A stretch of DNA of 15,956 bases from DAOTZS01 sp034434335 (GCA_034434335.1 DAOTZS010000238.1:1-15956); one strand, 5' to 3'; numbered from the stretch's first letter, positions 1-7,423 are shown. Numbers and translations are program-made. The notes: generated by a model from the sequence alone, not told the origin.

Positions 1-1
1 T

Positions 2-130
2 AGCCGGCTGCAGGATGCCGTTTACAAGCGCCGCGGCTGGACACGGGACGGCGTGCCGACGCTGGAGAAGCTACATGAGCTGGGGATCGACTTCCCGGAA
101 GTGGTGGAGGTTGTGAAGGCGCATCTGTAG
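2..130 (+). CDS. Aldehyde ferredoxin oxidoreductase family protein, C-terminal end (partial)
   Basis: The reading frame is open from the window edge and stops at TAG 128-130, giving only the last 42 residues; the start lies outside. The tail contains VYKRRGWTRDGVPT followed by LEKLHELGIDFPEVVEVV. This resembles the extreme C-terminus of tungsten/molybdopterin aldehyde ferredoxin oxidoreductases, where a Tyr-(x)-x-RGW-(x)n-G-(I/V)-P-T segment is followed by a short helix. Such enzymes oxidise aldehydes to acids in the cytoplasm and pass electrons to ferredoxin. The cofactor and iron-sulfur cluster residues lie upstream and cannot be seen, so the identification rests on the tail alone. A perfect hairpin starts 7 nt after the stop codon, suggesting the transcript ends here. 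Confidence 0.72.
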   Translation, partial: SRLQDAVYKRRGWTRDGVPTLEKLHELGIDFPEVVEVVKAHL

Positions 131-137
131 CAGCATT

Positions 138-170
138 ACCGTTGCCGGCGGCGGGGCCGCCGGCAACGGT
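138..170 (+). terminator. Perfect 15-bp hairpin, probable 3' end of the upstream transcript
   Basis: The arms ACCGTTGCCGGCGGC (138-152) and GCCGCCGGCAACGGT (156-170) pair perfectly around a GGG loop. The hairpin begins 7 nt after the stop codon of the upstream gene. No run of T follows (the next bases are ATGTAGTCC), so it is not a textbook intrinsic terminator. It may act as a T-poor terminator or as a 3' stabiliser. The in-frame TTG at 142 lies inside this hairpin, which argues against that TTG being the start of the transporter downstream. Confidence 0.6.
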
Positions 171-217
171 ATGTAGTCCAATCAGCCCCCTTTCGCTGCT
201 CACGCCCAGGGCGATGT

Positions 218-246
218 TTGCCTTTCCTCATGGCCGATGCTACACT
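218..246 (+). promoter_or_regulatory. Promoter of the MFS gene, probably giving a leaderless mRNA
   Basis: A -35-like TTGCCT (218-223) and a -10-like TACACT (241-246) are 17 bp apart. TG at 238-239 forms an extended -10 (TGCTACACT). Transcription would start about 12 nt after the first base of the -10, at about 253, which is the first base of the ATG. No Shine-Dalgarno sequence precedes this ATG, so a leaderless transcript is consistent. Confidence 0.5.
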
Positions 247-252
247 TGGGCC

Positions 253-1557
253 ATGATGCCTGTTGCAATTGTCCACAAGGCGCGCCGTGAGTTGGCCAGC
301 CTCCTCTTTGGCCGCGATGTAAACTCTGTTGAGGATCGCAATTACCGCAACCTGCTGTTGAGCGGCGCGTGGTTCGGCCCGGTGGACGGGGGCATCTTCA
401 ACTATCTGCCCGTCTTTCTGGCCCGGCTGGGCGCATCTCCGTCCCTCGTCAGCCTGCTCGCCTCCGGGCCATCCCTCCTGGGCATCCTCTGCTTTATCCC
501 TGGCGGTGCCTATGCCGAGCGTCATCCTGATCAGGTCAAGTTAGTAGTACGCGCTGCGTTCATTGCCCGCCTGAGCTACCTGCTGATCGCCCTGCTGCCG
601 CTCCTTTTGAGTCCCCCACAGGTTGCCCTGGCTGCCATTATTCTGTGGTCGTTGATGGCAATCCCTAATGCGGTTCACGTGAGCGCCTGGACGGGGGTGA
701 TGCAACGGGCAGTGCCGCCGAGCCGGCGAGCTCAGCTCAACGGCACGCGGTGGGCACTGATGAGCCTGTTCTCTGGGAGCAGCATTGCTCTGTTCGGCCT
801 CCTCCTGGACCGCACCCCGTTTCCGGCTGGCTACCAGATAGTCTTCATGGCCTCATTCCTGGCTAACCTCTTGCACCTCTATTATTTCGGCCAGGTGAAG
901 GTGCCGCCTTTCGTGCCACACAGGGCAGAGGGTGGCAATGGCGGGATGGCCGACCGGTTGCGGTCTTTCTGGAGCCCCTTTGTTGAAAGCCGGCCTTTCA
1001 TCCGCTACAATCTGGCCACGTTGAGCTACCGGCTGGCGCTGGCGATGCCGGCCGGCCTGTTTAGCGTCTTTTGGGTACAGGATCTGCATGCCTCTGATAC
1101 CTGGATTGGGTTGCGGGGCACAGCCGGCTACGCCGCGCTGGTGGTAGGATACTGGTATTGGGGGCGCATGGCCAACCGGCTGGGACATCGGACGCTATTG
1201 TGGATATGCGGCCTGGCGCAAGCTTCTTATCCGGTGTTGACCGCCCTGGCACCGGCGCCACAATGGCTGCTGCCGGCGGCTGTAGTGTGGGGGTTTACTG
1301 TATCGGGCATCGACATCGGCTTTTTCGATCTGCTGCTGGCAACCTGCCCCGAGGGCCGTCAGCCAAGCTTTGCGGCCGCGGCCAATATGCTGGCCAGCGT
1401 GGCGATCACCCTGGGACCCTTGCTGGGCGCAGGGCTGGCCCAGGTGTTGGGCATCCAGTCGGCCCTGTTCGCTATCGGTGGGTTGCAGGCTGCCGCGACG
1501 GCTTTCTTCGTGCTGCTCCCCGGGCAGGAATGGGAAGCGGCCAAGGCTGTGCCATGA
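253..1557 (+). CDS. Major facilitator superfamily (MFS) transporter
   Basis: This 434-residue, strongly hydrophobic protein has about 11-12 membrane segments in two halves, joined by a polar loop near residues 215-240 that contains HRAEGGNGGMADRLRSF. This matches MFS secondary carriers of the inner membrane in length and layout. The N-terminal half has FNYLPVFLARLGASPSLVSL, a helix-loop-helix like those of MFS members facing an unknown substrate. The substrate cannot be inferred. I chose ATG 253 (MMPVAIVHK; 256 is an adjacent alternative) over the in-frame TTG 142, which lies inside the preceding hairpin, and ATG 214, which has no ribosome site. The predicted promoter places +1 at this ATG. 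The gene ends 135 bp before the dehydrogenase operon on the same strand. Confidence 0.82.
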   Translation: MMPVAIVHKARRELASLLFGRDVNSVEDRNYRNLLLSGAWFGPVDGGIFNYLPVFLARLGASPSLVSLLASGPSLLGILCFIPGGAYAERHPDQVKLVVRAAFIARLSYLLIALLPLLLSPPQVALAAIILWSLMAIPNAVHVSAWTGVMQRAVPPSRRAQLNGTRWALMSLFSGSSIALFGLLLDRTPFPAGYQIVFMASFLANLLHLYYFGQVKVPPFVPHRAEGGNGGMADRLRSFWSPFVESRPFIRYNLATLSYRLALAMPAGLFSVFWVQDLHASDTWIGLRGTAGYAALVVGYWYWGRMANRLGHRTLLWICGLAQASYPVLTALAPAPQWLLPAAVVWGFTVSGIDIGFFDLLLATCPEGRQPSFAAAANMLASVAITLGPLLGAGLAQVLGIQSALFAIGGLQAAATAFFVLLPGQEWEAAKAVP

Positions 1558-1692
1558 CGGCTGTGCTTCACAGGGTTAGCAGGCCCCTGGAGGCGACAGG
1601 CTACCCGGGCAAGAACTCCAGCATGGCCCTGGCAGCCCTGACCATGATCAATTCCATATCTCAAGTTATGTCCACTTAGGAAGGAGGCAAGG

Positions 1693-2673
1693 GTGGCTAC
1701 AGAACTTTCCACAAACCAAATGCTCGAACTGTACAGGCAGATGGTGCTCATCCGGCGCTTTGAGGAGAAAGCAGCCGAGCTTTATACCGAGGGCAAGATC
1801 GGCGGTTTCCTGCACCTCTATATCGGTGAAGAAGCTATCGCTGTGGGGGCGTGCCGGGCGCTGGGGGCTCAGGATCACCTGTTCACGGCCTACCGCGATC
1901 ACGGCTGGGCTATAGCCCGCGGGCTGGACCCCAAACGGGTGATGGCCGAGCTGCTGGGCAAGGCTACCGGGGTGAGCGGAGGCAAGGGCGGTTCCATGCA
2001 TCTGGCCAGCGCAGAACACCGCTACTGGGGTGGACACGCCACTGTAGGGGGTCATCTGCCGCTGGCCACCGGCGTTGGTCTGGCCATCCACTACCGAGAA
2101 GAGCCTGACGCGGTATTGTGTGTCTTCGGCGAAGGGAGCACCAACATCGGCTACTTTCATGAGTCCATGAACCTGGCAGCCGTCTGGAAGCTGCCGGTGG
2201 TCTTCCTGGTCGAGAACAACAAGTATGGCATGGGCACCCAGGTGGACCGCGCCTCAGCGGTGTCAAACATCTTCGAGAAGGGGTGCGCCTACGACGTGGC
2301 CAATCGCCAGATTGACGGTCAGGATGTGCTGGCGGTGTATGAGGCGCTCGCTGAGGCACTGGCCCATGTGCGGCGGGAAGGGCCGTTCTTGCTGGAAGCA
2401 ATAACCTACCGCTATTCGGGCCACTCGATGGGAGACCCGGAGCGTTACCGCAGCAAGGCCGAAATCGAGCAGTGGCGCAGCCGCGATCCCATCCTGCGCT
2501 TCCGACAGAAGCTCCAGGCCGACGGCCATGCTGACCAGGCGACCTTAGATCAGATCCATCAGCAGGTAGAAGAGGAGCTGGTCGAGATCGTGCGCTATGC
2601 TGAAGAAAGCCCAGAGCCGGACGACGCGGCGCTGTGCGAGCACGTCTACGTCAACCCGATTCCCCATCGCTAG
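1693..2673 (+). CDS. pdhA: 2-oxoacid (pyruvate) dehydrogenase E1 component, alpha subunit
   Basis: The 326-residue protein is the thiamin-diphosphate-binding alpha subunit of a heterotetrameric E1, which decarboxylates a 2-oxoacid and passes the acyl group to lipoyl-E2 in the cytoplasm. Visible landmarks are RRFEEKAAELY (21-31), YRDHG (67-71), GGKGGSMH (96-103) and the ThDP/Mg motif at 146-176 ending in ENN. The phosphorylation-loop-like YRYSGHSMGDPERYR lies at 239-253. The Mg-binding motif is normally GDG; here it is GEG (E147, codon GAA). Start is GTG with AGGAAGGAGG at 1678-1687, 5 nt upstream. Length is normal for bacterial E1 alpha. The E1 beta gene follows with its start 33 nt after this stop. 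Pyruvate is the likeliest substrate, but branched-chain 2-oxoacids or acetoin cannot be excluded from sequence alone. Confidence 0.9.
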   Translation: MATELSTNQMLELYRQMVLIRRFEEKAAELYTEGKIGGFLHLYIGEEAIAVGACRALGAQDHLFTAYRDHGWAIARGLDPKRVMAELLGKATGVSGGKGGSMHLASAEHRYWGGHATVGGHLPLATGVGLAIHYREEPDAVLCVFGEGSTNIGYFHESMNLAAVWKLPVVFLVENNKYGMGTQVDRASAVSNIFEKGCAYDVANRQIDGQDVLAVYEALAEALAHVRREGPFLLEAITYRYSGHSMGDPERYRSKAEIEQWRSRDPILRFRQKLQADGHADQATLDQIHQQVEEELVEIVRYAEESPEPDDAALCEHVYVNPIPHR

Positions 2674-2706
2674 GCCGTGACACAGGTACTCAGGAGGTTT
2701 CCGGAT

Positions 2707-3690
2707 ATGGCACGTATTACCTTTCGGGAGGCGATCAGCCAGGCTCTGCGCGAAGAGATGTATCGCGATGAGCGGGTGTTTATCATGGGTGAGGAAGTGG
2801 GCCAATGGGGAGGCACCTATGCCGTCACCCGTGGCTTTCTGGACGAGTTTGGCGAGAAGCGGGTGCGCGATACCCCTATTGCCGAAGGGGTCATTGTGGG
2901 AGCAGCCGCTGGCGCGGCCATCGCCGGCCTGCGCCCGGTGGCTGAGATCATGACCATCAACTTCGCCTTCCTGGCCATGGACCAGATCGTCAACCATGTA
3001 GCCAAGCTGCACTACATGTTCAATGGCCAGATCAAGTGCCCGCTGGTGATCCGCACCGTGGGAGGCGGCGGCCGGCAACTGGGAGCCACCCATTCCCAGA
3101 GCCCCGACGTGGTGTTCGCCCACTTCCCGGGCCTCAAGGTAGTGGCGCCAGGCACCCCGGCCGATGCCAAAGGATTGCTCAAAGCAGCCATCCGCGACGA
3201 CGATCCGGTCTTTTTCATCGAACATGCCACCCTTTACCAGGTGCGGGGTGAGGTGCCCGACGACGAAGACTTCCTGGTGCCCATTGGCGTCGCGGATGTC
3301 AAACGGGAGGGCTCCGACGTGACGCTCGTTTCCTACTCAAAGATGCTGCAGCTTTCGCTGGAGGCCGCGGAACGGCTGGCTCAGGAGGGGATCGAGGCTG
3401 AGGTTATCGACCTGCGCACCTTGCGGCCCCTGGACACCCGTCCCATCGTAGAGTCGGTGCGCAAGACCAACCGCCTGGTGGTGGTAGAGGAGGGCTGGCG
3501 GGCCTACGGCATCGGTGCGGAGATCGCCAGCCGGGTGACAGAGCTGGCCTTTGACTACCTGGATGCCCCGGTACGCCGCGTAGCCCAGGCTGAGGTGCCC
3601 CTGCCCTACAACCGGCGTCTGGAACAGATGGCCCTGCCCCAGGTGGAGGATGTGATCCAGGCGGCCAAAGACGTGCTGTATCTCAAGTGA
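2707..3690 (+). CDS. pdhB: 2-oxoacid (pyruvate) dehydrogenase E1 component, beta subunit
   Basis: This 327-residue protein is the E1 beta partner, with the transketolase pyrimidine-binding fold followed by the transketolase C-terminal domain. Seen directly are MGEEVGQWGG (27-36), the cofactor-activating Glu in DTPIAEG (E60), FAFLAMDQIVNHVAK (86-100) and the GATHSQSP catalytic-His segment (H129). The C-terminal domain has DLRTLRPLDTRPIVESVRKT and RLVVVEEGW. I chose ATG 2707, which has AGGAGG at 2692-2697 with a 9-nt spacer, rather than the in-frame GTG 2677, which would add ten residues absent from typical E1 beta. The gene sits between E1 alpha and E2 in an evident operon, and its stop codon overlaps the E2 ribosome site. 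Confidence 0.92.
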   Translation: MARITFREAISQALREEMYRDERVFIMGEEVGQWGGTYAVTRGFLDEFGEKRVRDTPIAEGVIVGAAAGAAIAGLRPVAEIMTINFAFLAMDQIVNHVAKLHYMFNGQIKCPLVIRTVGGGGRQLGATHSQSPDVVFAHFPGLKVVAPGTPADAKGLLKAAIRDDDPVFFIEHATLYQVRGEVPDDEDFLVPIGVADVKREGSDVTLVSYSKMLQLSLEAAERLAQEGIEAEVIDLRTLRPLDTRPIVESVRKTNRLVVVEEGWRAYGIGAEIASRVTELAFDYLDAPVRRVAQAEVPLPYNRRLEQMALPQVEDVIQAAKDVLYLK

Positions 3691-3701
3691 GGAGTGCTGT
3701 T

Positions 3702-4955
3702 ATGGCTGAGCTGATTACCATGCCCAAGTTGGGCTTCGATATGGCAGAAGGCACCCTGCAGGAATGGGTCAAGCAGGCTGGCGACCAGGTGGCAGAAGGG
3801 GATGTGATCGCCGTCATTGAGACCGACAAAGCCAGCGTAGAGGTCACGGCATTCCGGTCGGGGGTGTTGCGCGCTCTCCTGGTCGAGGCTGGGACTGTGG
3901 TGCCGGTAGGCAAGCCCATCGCCGTCATCGGCACGGCCGACGAGGAGATTGATTTGGCTGCCCTGGGCGTGGGGGCTGGGCCTGTCCAGGCTGGGAAAGA
4001 GCCATCGGTACCAGCTCCAGAGGTGCCCTCGCCCGTGGTACCTGCTCCCGTGCTGGAAGAGCCGCCGCCTGGCCGAATTCTGGCCTCGCCCGTGGCCGCG
4101 CGCATGGCGGCCGAACTCGGCATCAATTTGCGGGAGGTCAAGGGCAGTGGGCCCGATGGCCGGATCATCAAACGGGATATCGAGGCCTATCTGCAGGAGC
4201 GTGAGAAGGCGCTCGAGAAAGCGCCTCCACCACCCATCCCTACCCCCTCATACCAGCCCGCCGCGGAAGGATATCAGGTCGAGCCGCTATCCCCCATCCG
4301 CCAGACGATCGGACGGCGCATGGCCGAGAGCAAACAGCAGGCTCCCCACTTCTACGTCACCATGGAAGTGGACATGGCCGCGGCCATGGCTCTGCGCGCG
4401 CAGCTCAATGCGCTGCTGCCCGAGGAGGAGAAGATCTCGGTCAACGACCTGGTCACCAAGGCCGCCGCGCTGGCCCTGCGCCAGTTCCCCAGGATCAATG
4501 CCAGCTTTGCCGACGGCGAAATACGCATCCATGAACAAGTTAACATCGGCATTGCGGTGGCGCGTGAGGCCGGCCTGTTGACCGTAGTGGTGCGCGATTG
4601 CGATCGCAAGTCGTTGGCTCAGATAGCGCGCGACACGCGGGCGGTGGTTGGCCGGGCGCGCGAGGGGCGGATGAAGCCCGACGACATGGTGGGCGGCACC
4701 TTCACCATCAGCAATTTGGGGATGTATGAGGTGGACGACTTCATCGCCATTATCAACCCGCCCCAGGCAGCCATCCTGGCGGTAGGCGCAGTGAAGCGCG
4801 TGCCGGTGGTGGCAGAAGACGACCGTGTGGTCGTCGGCACACGGATGAAGATCACCCTCTCGGCAGATCATCGGGTAACGGATGGGGCCGAGGCCGCGCG
4901 CTTTTTGCAGGCAGTGAAGGCAGCGCTGGAGGAGCCACTGAGGCTGGTGCTATAG
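3702..4955 (+). CDS. pdhC: Dihydrolipoamide acyltransferase (E2) of the 2-oxoacid dehydrogenase complex
   Basis: The 417-residue core protein carries one lipoyl domain (1-80, lipoylated lysine K43 in ETDKA) and a Pro/Ala/Glu-rich linker (about 90-123). A peripheral-subunit-binding domain follows at about 126-164 (ILASPVAARMAAELGI, GPDGRIIKRDI), then a second Pro-rich linker and the catalytic acyltransferase domain (about 195-417). The active-site motif is DHRVTDG (389-395), with His390 as catalytic base. GTFTISNLGMY (332-342) is also typical. It moves the acyl group from E1 to CoA. Start ATG 3702 is preceded by GAGGAG at 3689-3694, overlapping the E1 beta stop. No lpd (E3) gene follows, so E3 must be encoded elsewhere. 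A single lipoyl domain is common in Gram-positive-like and thermophilic E2 proteins. Confidence 0.92.
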   Translation: MAELITMPKLGFDMAEGTLQEWVKQAGDQVAEGDVIAVIETDKASVEVTAFRSGVLRALLVEAGTVVPVGKPIAVIGTADEEIDLAALGVGAGPVQAGKEPSVPAPEVPSPVVPAPVLEEPPPGRILASPVAARMAAELGINLREVKGSGPDGRIIKRDIEAYLQEREKALEKAPPPPIPTPSYQPAAEGYQVEPLSPIRQTIGRRMAESKQQAPHFYVTMEVDMAAAMALRAQLNALLPEEEKISVNDLVTKAAALALRQFPRINASFADGEIRIHEQVNIGIAVAREAGLLTVVVRDCDRKSLAQIARDTRAVVGRAREGRMKPDDMVGGTFTISNLGMYEVDDFIAIINPPQAAILAVGAVKRVPVVAEDDRVVVGTRMKITLSADHRVTDGAEAARFLQAVKAALEEPLRLVL

Positions 4956-4978
4956 GGACGCTCAAGTGCGGTGGAAAA

Positions 4979-5175
<197 letters not shown>

Positions 5176-5208
5176 TATAGATATTGACGAGCTGGGCCAA
5201 CAGGTTTA

Positions 5209-6213
5209 TCACCTGGCGGCCTGCACTCCCTGGTAAAACATCCCCCTGCGTTCTTCGCTGCGGTCGGTGGCAGGAGGTGGCTCGGGGCTCAGCGCCGAGA
5301 TCTCTGCCCGCCATTCCGGCGTCATCTTGATCTCCAGCGCAGCCAGGGAGGCCTCAAGCTGTTCGATGTTGCGCGCGCCGATGATCGGCGCGGTGATGGC
5401 CGGGTGCGACATTACCCATGCCACCGCCAGTGAGGCAGGATGGAGACCGCGCTCACGGGCGTAGGCAGCAAAGCGCTCGGCGATCTCGTAGTATTGCGGA
5501 TCGCCGTAGCGCGTCATGTACATCTTATTCTCCACCAGGCGGCCCGATTCCGGCCGGCGGTCCTTGCCGAACTTCCCCGTCAACAGACCTCCGCCCAGAG
5601 GGCTGTAGGAGATAACCCCCAGTTGTTCGGACTGGGCCAGGGGCAGGATCTCCACTTCGGCCTGTCGTTTGACCAGGTTGTACATGGGCTGGATGCACTC
5701 GAAGCGTGCCAGGCCCTGTGCGGCGGAGATGCCCAAGGCTTTGGCGATCTGCCAGGCAGCCCAGTTGCTGACGCCCAGGTAGAGCACCTTGCCGGCATGG
5801 ACCAGGTCGTCGAGGGCGCGCAGGGTCTCGTCCATGGGGGTCAGTGGGTCAAAGCCGTGGACGAAGTAGAGGTCAATGCGATCTGTCCCCAGGCGACGCA
5901 GGCTACCCTCTACAGCTTGCATGATATGACGCCGTGAGAGCCCGCGGGCGTTGATGTCAGGGCCCATGGGGAAGTGTACCTTGCTGGTGATAACCAGCTC
6001 ATCCCGGCTGCCGGCTATCAGTCGGCCCAGGATTTCCTCGGCGCGGCCGGCCTGGTAGACGTTGGCACAGTCGAAGAAGTTGATCCCCACCTCACGGCAA
6101 CGCTTGAACATCGCAGCGGACATCTCTTCGTCAGCGTCGCCGCCAAAGGACATGGTGCCAAAGCACAGGCGGGAGACCTGCACACCCGTGCGGCCAAGGA
6201 CTCGGTATTCCAT
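5209..6213 (-). CDS. Aldo/keto reductase family oxidoreductase
   Basis: The 334-residue cytoplasmic protein has the NADPH-dependent aldo/keto reductase (beta/alpha)8 barrel. The catalytic tetrad is visible as D48 and Y53 (FDCANVY), K78 (ITSKVH) and H119 (YFVHGFD). The N-terminal MEYRVLGRTGVQVSRLCFGTM is the usual opening strand of the bacterial YajO/YghZ-like group. The C-terminal ITAPIIGARNIEQLEASLAA is the nucleotide-binding segment. The preferred carbonyl substrate cannot be told from sequence. Start ATG is preceded on its strand by AAAGGGG with a 10-nt spacer. It lies 44 bp downstream of the coiled-coil gene on the same strand and is probably cotranscribed from the promoter near 7235-7207. 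Its 3' end faces the nested inverted repeat. Confidence 0.9.
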   Translation of the reverse strand: MEYRVLGRTGVQVSRLCFGTMSFGGDADEEMSAAMFKRCREVGINFFDCANVYQAGRAEEILGRLIAGSRDELVITSKVHFPMGPDINARGLSRRHIMQAVEGSLRRLGTDRIDLYFVHGFDPLTPMDETLRALDDLVHAGKVLYLGVSNWAAWQIAKALGISAAQGLARFECIQPMYNLVKRQAEVEILPLAQSEQLGVISYSPLGGGLLTGKFGKDRRPESGRLVENKMYMTRYGDPQYYEIAERFAAYARERGLHPASLAVAWVMSHPAITAPIIGARNIEQLEASLAALEIKMTPEWRAEISALSPEPPPATDRSEERRGMFYQGVQAAR

Positions 6214-6257
6214 CGTTTAGCAACCCCTTTACGTGTCAGATGCCTTTGCACACTGGC

Positions 6258-7181
6258 TTAGCCAGAGAGGCGGCGAAACTCGATGAATCCGGCCGAGAGA
6301 TCATCGCCGACCTTCCATTCGACCTCCAGGGCTCGAGCTTGCTCGCGCGCGGCTGGATCAGCCCACTCCTCGCCGATGACTATGCCTATGACCCGCACCC
6401 CCGCGCGACGAATGGTGTTAGCCCGTCGCGCCGCGCGAGTGATATCGCGGCCATTGACCTGTAGGGATGCCTCCACCACGGCATACTGATCTCCCTTCCA
6501 CCAGATCAGGTCGGCCAGGAAAGGATCGTCTTCGTCACTGAGGACATCAATAGCCGAGCCCGCGATCAGCAGTTGGGAGATATGTTGCTGAACCAATGGC
6601 TGATCGGTAGCACCGCCCTGTCCGCCCCTAAACAGAGCCGGTGCGCGCTTTATAATGGCCCGCTCGTAGCGCTCGCCAGCGCGGTGGCCAGCTTCTCCTC
6701 GCTGCCAGGTTACCAGATCTCGCACCTGCTCGACCAGGACCTGTACGGTAGCCTCAAGGCGCTCCAGGCGTTCCTCGGTGCGCCGCTGGGCCTCAGCCAG
6801 TTGATCAACGCGCACTGTCAGTTGGTCGACGCGCGCCGTCAGTTGCTCCAGGCGTTCCTCGGTGCGCCGCTGGGCCTCAGCCAGTTGATCAACGCGCACC
6901 GTCAGTTGGTCGACGCGCGCTATCAGTTGCTCCAGGCGCTCCTCGGTGCGCCGCTGGGCCTCAGCCAGTTGATCCAGGCGGTGCTCAGTGCGTAGCTGCG
7001 CCTCGGCGAGTTGGGTAACGTGAGCGGCGAGTTGCTCAACGCGCACAGCGAGCTGGCTCACCCGCTCGGTCAGCATAATCAATTCCGGAGGCACCACTAG
7101 CATCTGGAACTGGGCCCGGACCTGCGGGTGCTCTCGCAAGAGCCCCATCATCTCTTGTACATCGGCAAGTGAGATGGCCAT
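6258..7181 (-). CDS. Coiled-coil heptad-repeat protein with PD-(D/E)XK nuclease-like C-terminal domain
   Basis: In this 307-residue protein, residues about 35-155 form an uninterrupted heptad pattern, predicted to be a long coiled coil. It includes units of 28 residues (RVDQLTVRVDQLAEAQRRTE and continuation) that repeat almost exactly. Residues about 165-305 form a small alpha/beta domain. It has D224 in FLADLIWW, E237 and S239 in YAVVEASLQV, and a following helix DITRAARRANTIRRAG. This is the pattern of a PD-(D/E)XK-like fold in which the usual E-x-K is E-x-S. Similar coiled-coil plus nuclease-fold proteins are common, uncharacterised genes in Chloroflexota and Cyanobacteria; whether they cut DNA is unknown. 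GAGGAGT lies 9 nt upstream of ATG 7181. There is no adjacent transposase or methylase. Confidence 0.82.
   Translation of the reverse strand: MAISLADVQEMMGLLREHPQVRAQFQMLVVPPELIMLTERVSQLAVRVEQLAAHVTQLAEAQLRTEHRLDQLAEAQRRTEERLEQLIARVDQLTVRVDQLAEAQRRTEERLEQLTARVDQLTVRVDQLAEAQRRTEERLERLEATVQVLVEQVRDLVTWQRGEAGHRAGERYERAIIKRAPALFRGGQGGATDQPLVQQHISQLLIAGSAIDVLSDEDDPFLADLIWWKGDQYAVVEASLQVNGRDITRAARRANTIRRAGVRVIGIVIGEEWADPAAREQARALEVEWKVGDDLSAGFIEFRRLSG
6765..6974 (-). repeat. 84-bp tandem repeats inside the coiled-coil gene
   Basis: Two full 84-bp units (6765-6848 and 6849-6932) differ at only three bases. A third unit begins at 6933 and matches for 42 bp, then gives way to a diverged 42-bp unit. 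Each 84 bp encodes 28 residues, or four heptads, and is itself built of two 42-bp (14-residue) subunits. Near-identity at DNA level indicates recent duplication. All copies keep frame. Confidence 0.9.
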
Positions 7182-7206
7182 CGTTTCACTACTCCTCTAC
7201 TTGGGT

Positions 7207-7235
7207 ATTATACCGGCATAAGAGCACCACGGCAA
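7207..7235 (-). promoter_or_regulatory. Minus-strand promoter for the coiled-coil and aldo/keto reductase genes
   Basis: Read on the minus strand, a TTGCCG -35 (7235-7230) and a perfect TATAAT -10 (7212-7207) are exactly 17 bp apart. The expected start near 7200 leaves a leader of about 19 nt that contains GAGGAGT before ATG 7181. Consensus elements, spacing and position agree well. Confidence 0.7.
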
Positions 7236-7342
7236 CTTTCGCCCGCCTGATTTCTCCACCAATTGGAAGATGCTATTGACTACGGGTCAAAACGAAGGTC
7301 TCGAGGATGCGGGGCTGCTTTTCCTGGCAAAAACGTCTCGGC

Positions 7343-7371
7343 TTGGGGCCTGGCAGGGGCTGTGTTATAAT
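7343..7371 (+). promoter_or_regulatory. Extended -10 promoter of the M50 protease operon
   Basis: TTGGGG (7343-7348) and a perfect TATAAT (7366-7371) are separated by 17 bp. TG at 7363-7364 makes an extended -10 (TGTTATAAT). The expected start near 7378 gives a 5' leader of about 46 nt. It diverges from the minus-strand promoter at 7207-7235. The 107 bp between them (7236-7342) show no obvious operator palindrome. Confidence 0.7.
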
Positions 7372-7423
7372 TCAGTAGGGCCGTGTAAGTACGAGCCTGT
7401 AGTCGTGGCTGAAGGAAGTCTCC

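Noticed and set aside
142..252. N-terminal extension of the MFS protein from TTG 142
   Set aside because: The TTG lies inside a perfect hairpin and the extension is not membrane- or signal-like; the predicted promoter starts at 253.
1558..1692. Promoter for the dehydrogenase operon in the 135-bp gap after the MFS gene
   Set aside because: The gap is locally AT-richer (about 1641-1676), and CTGTG/CACAG (1561-1573) forms a small hairpin, but no -35/-10 pair with acceptable spacing was found.
6253..6265. CTGGC/GCCAG hairpin straddling the stop codon of the coiled-coil gene
   Set aside because: Only five base pairs and no T-run; the aldo/keto reductase gene follows closely and is probably cotranscribed.
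6765..6974. Possible CRISPR array
   Set aside because: The repeats are contiguous 84-bp units without unique spacers and lie in a coding frame.
6573..6995. Plus-strand ORF with repeated QAFLGAPLGLSQLI segments
   Set aside because: It is the antisense reading of the 84-bp repeats in the coiled-coil gene; the sense frame gives perfect heptads, a promoter and a ribosome site.
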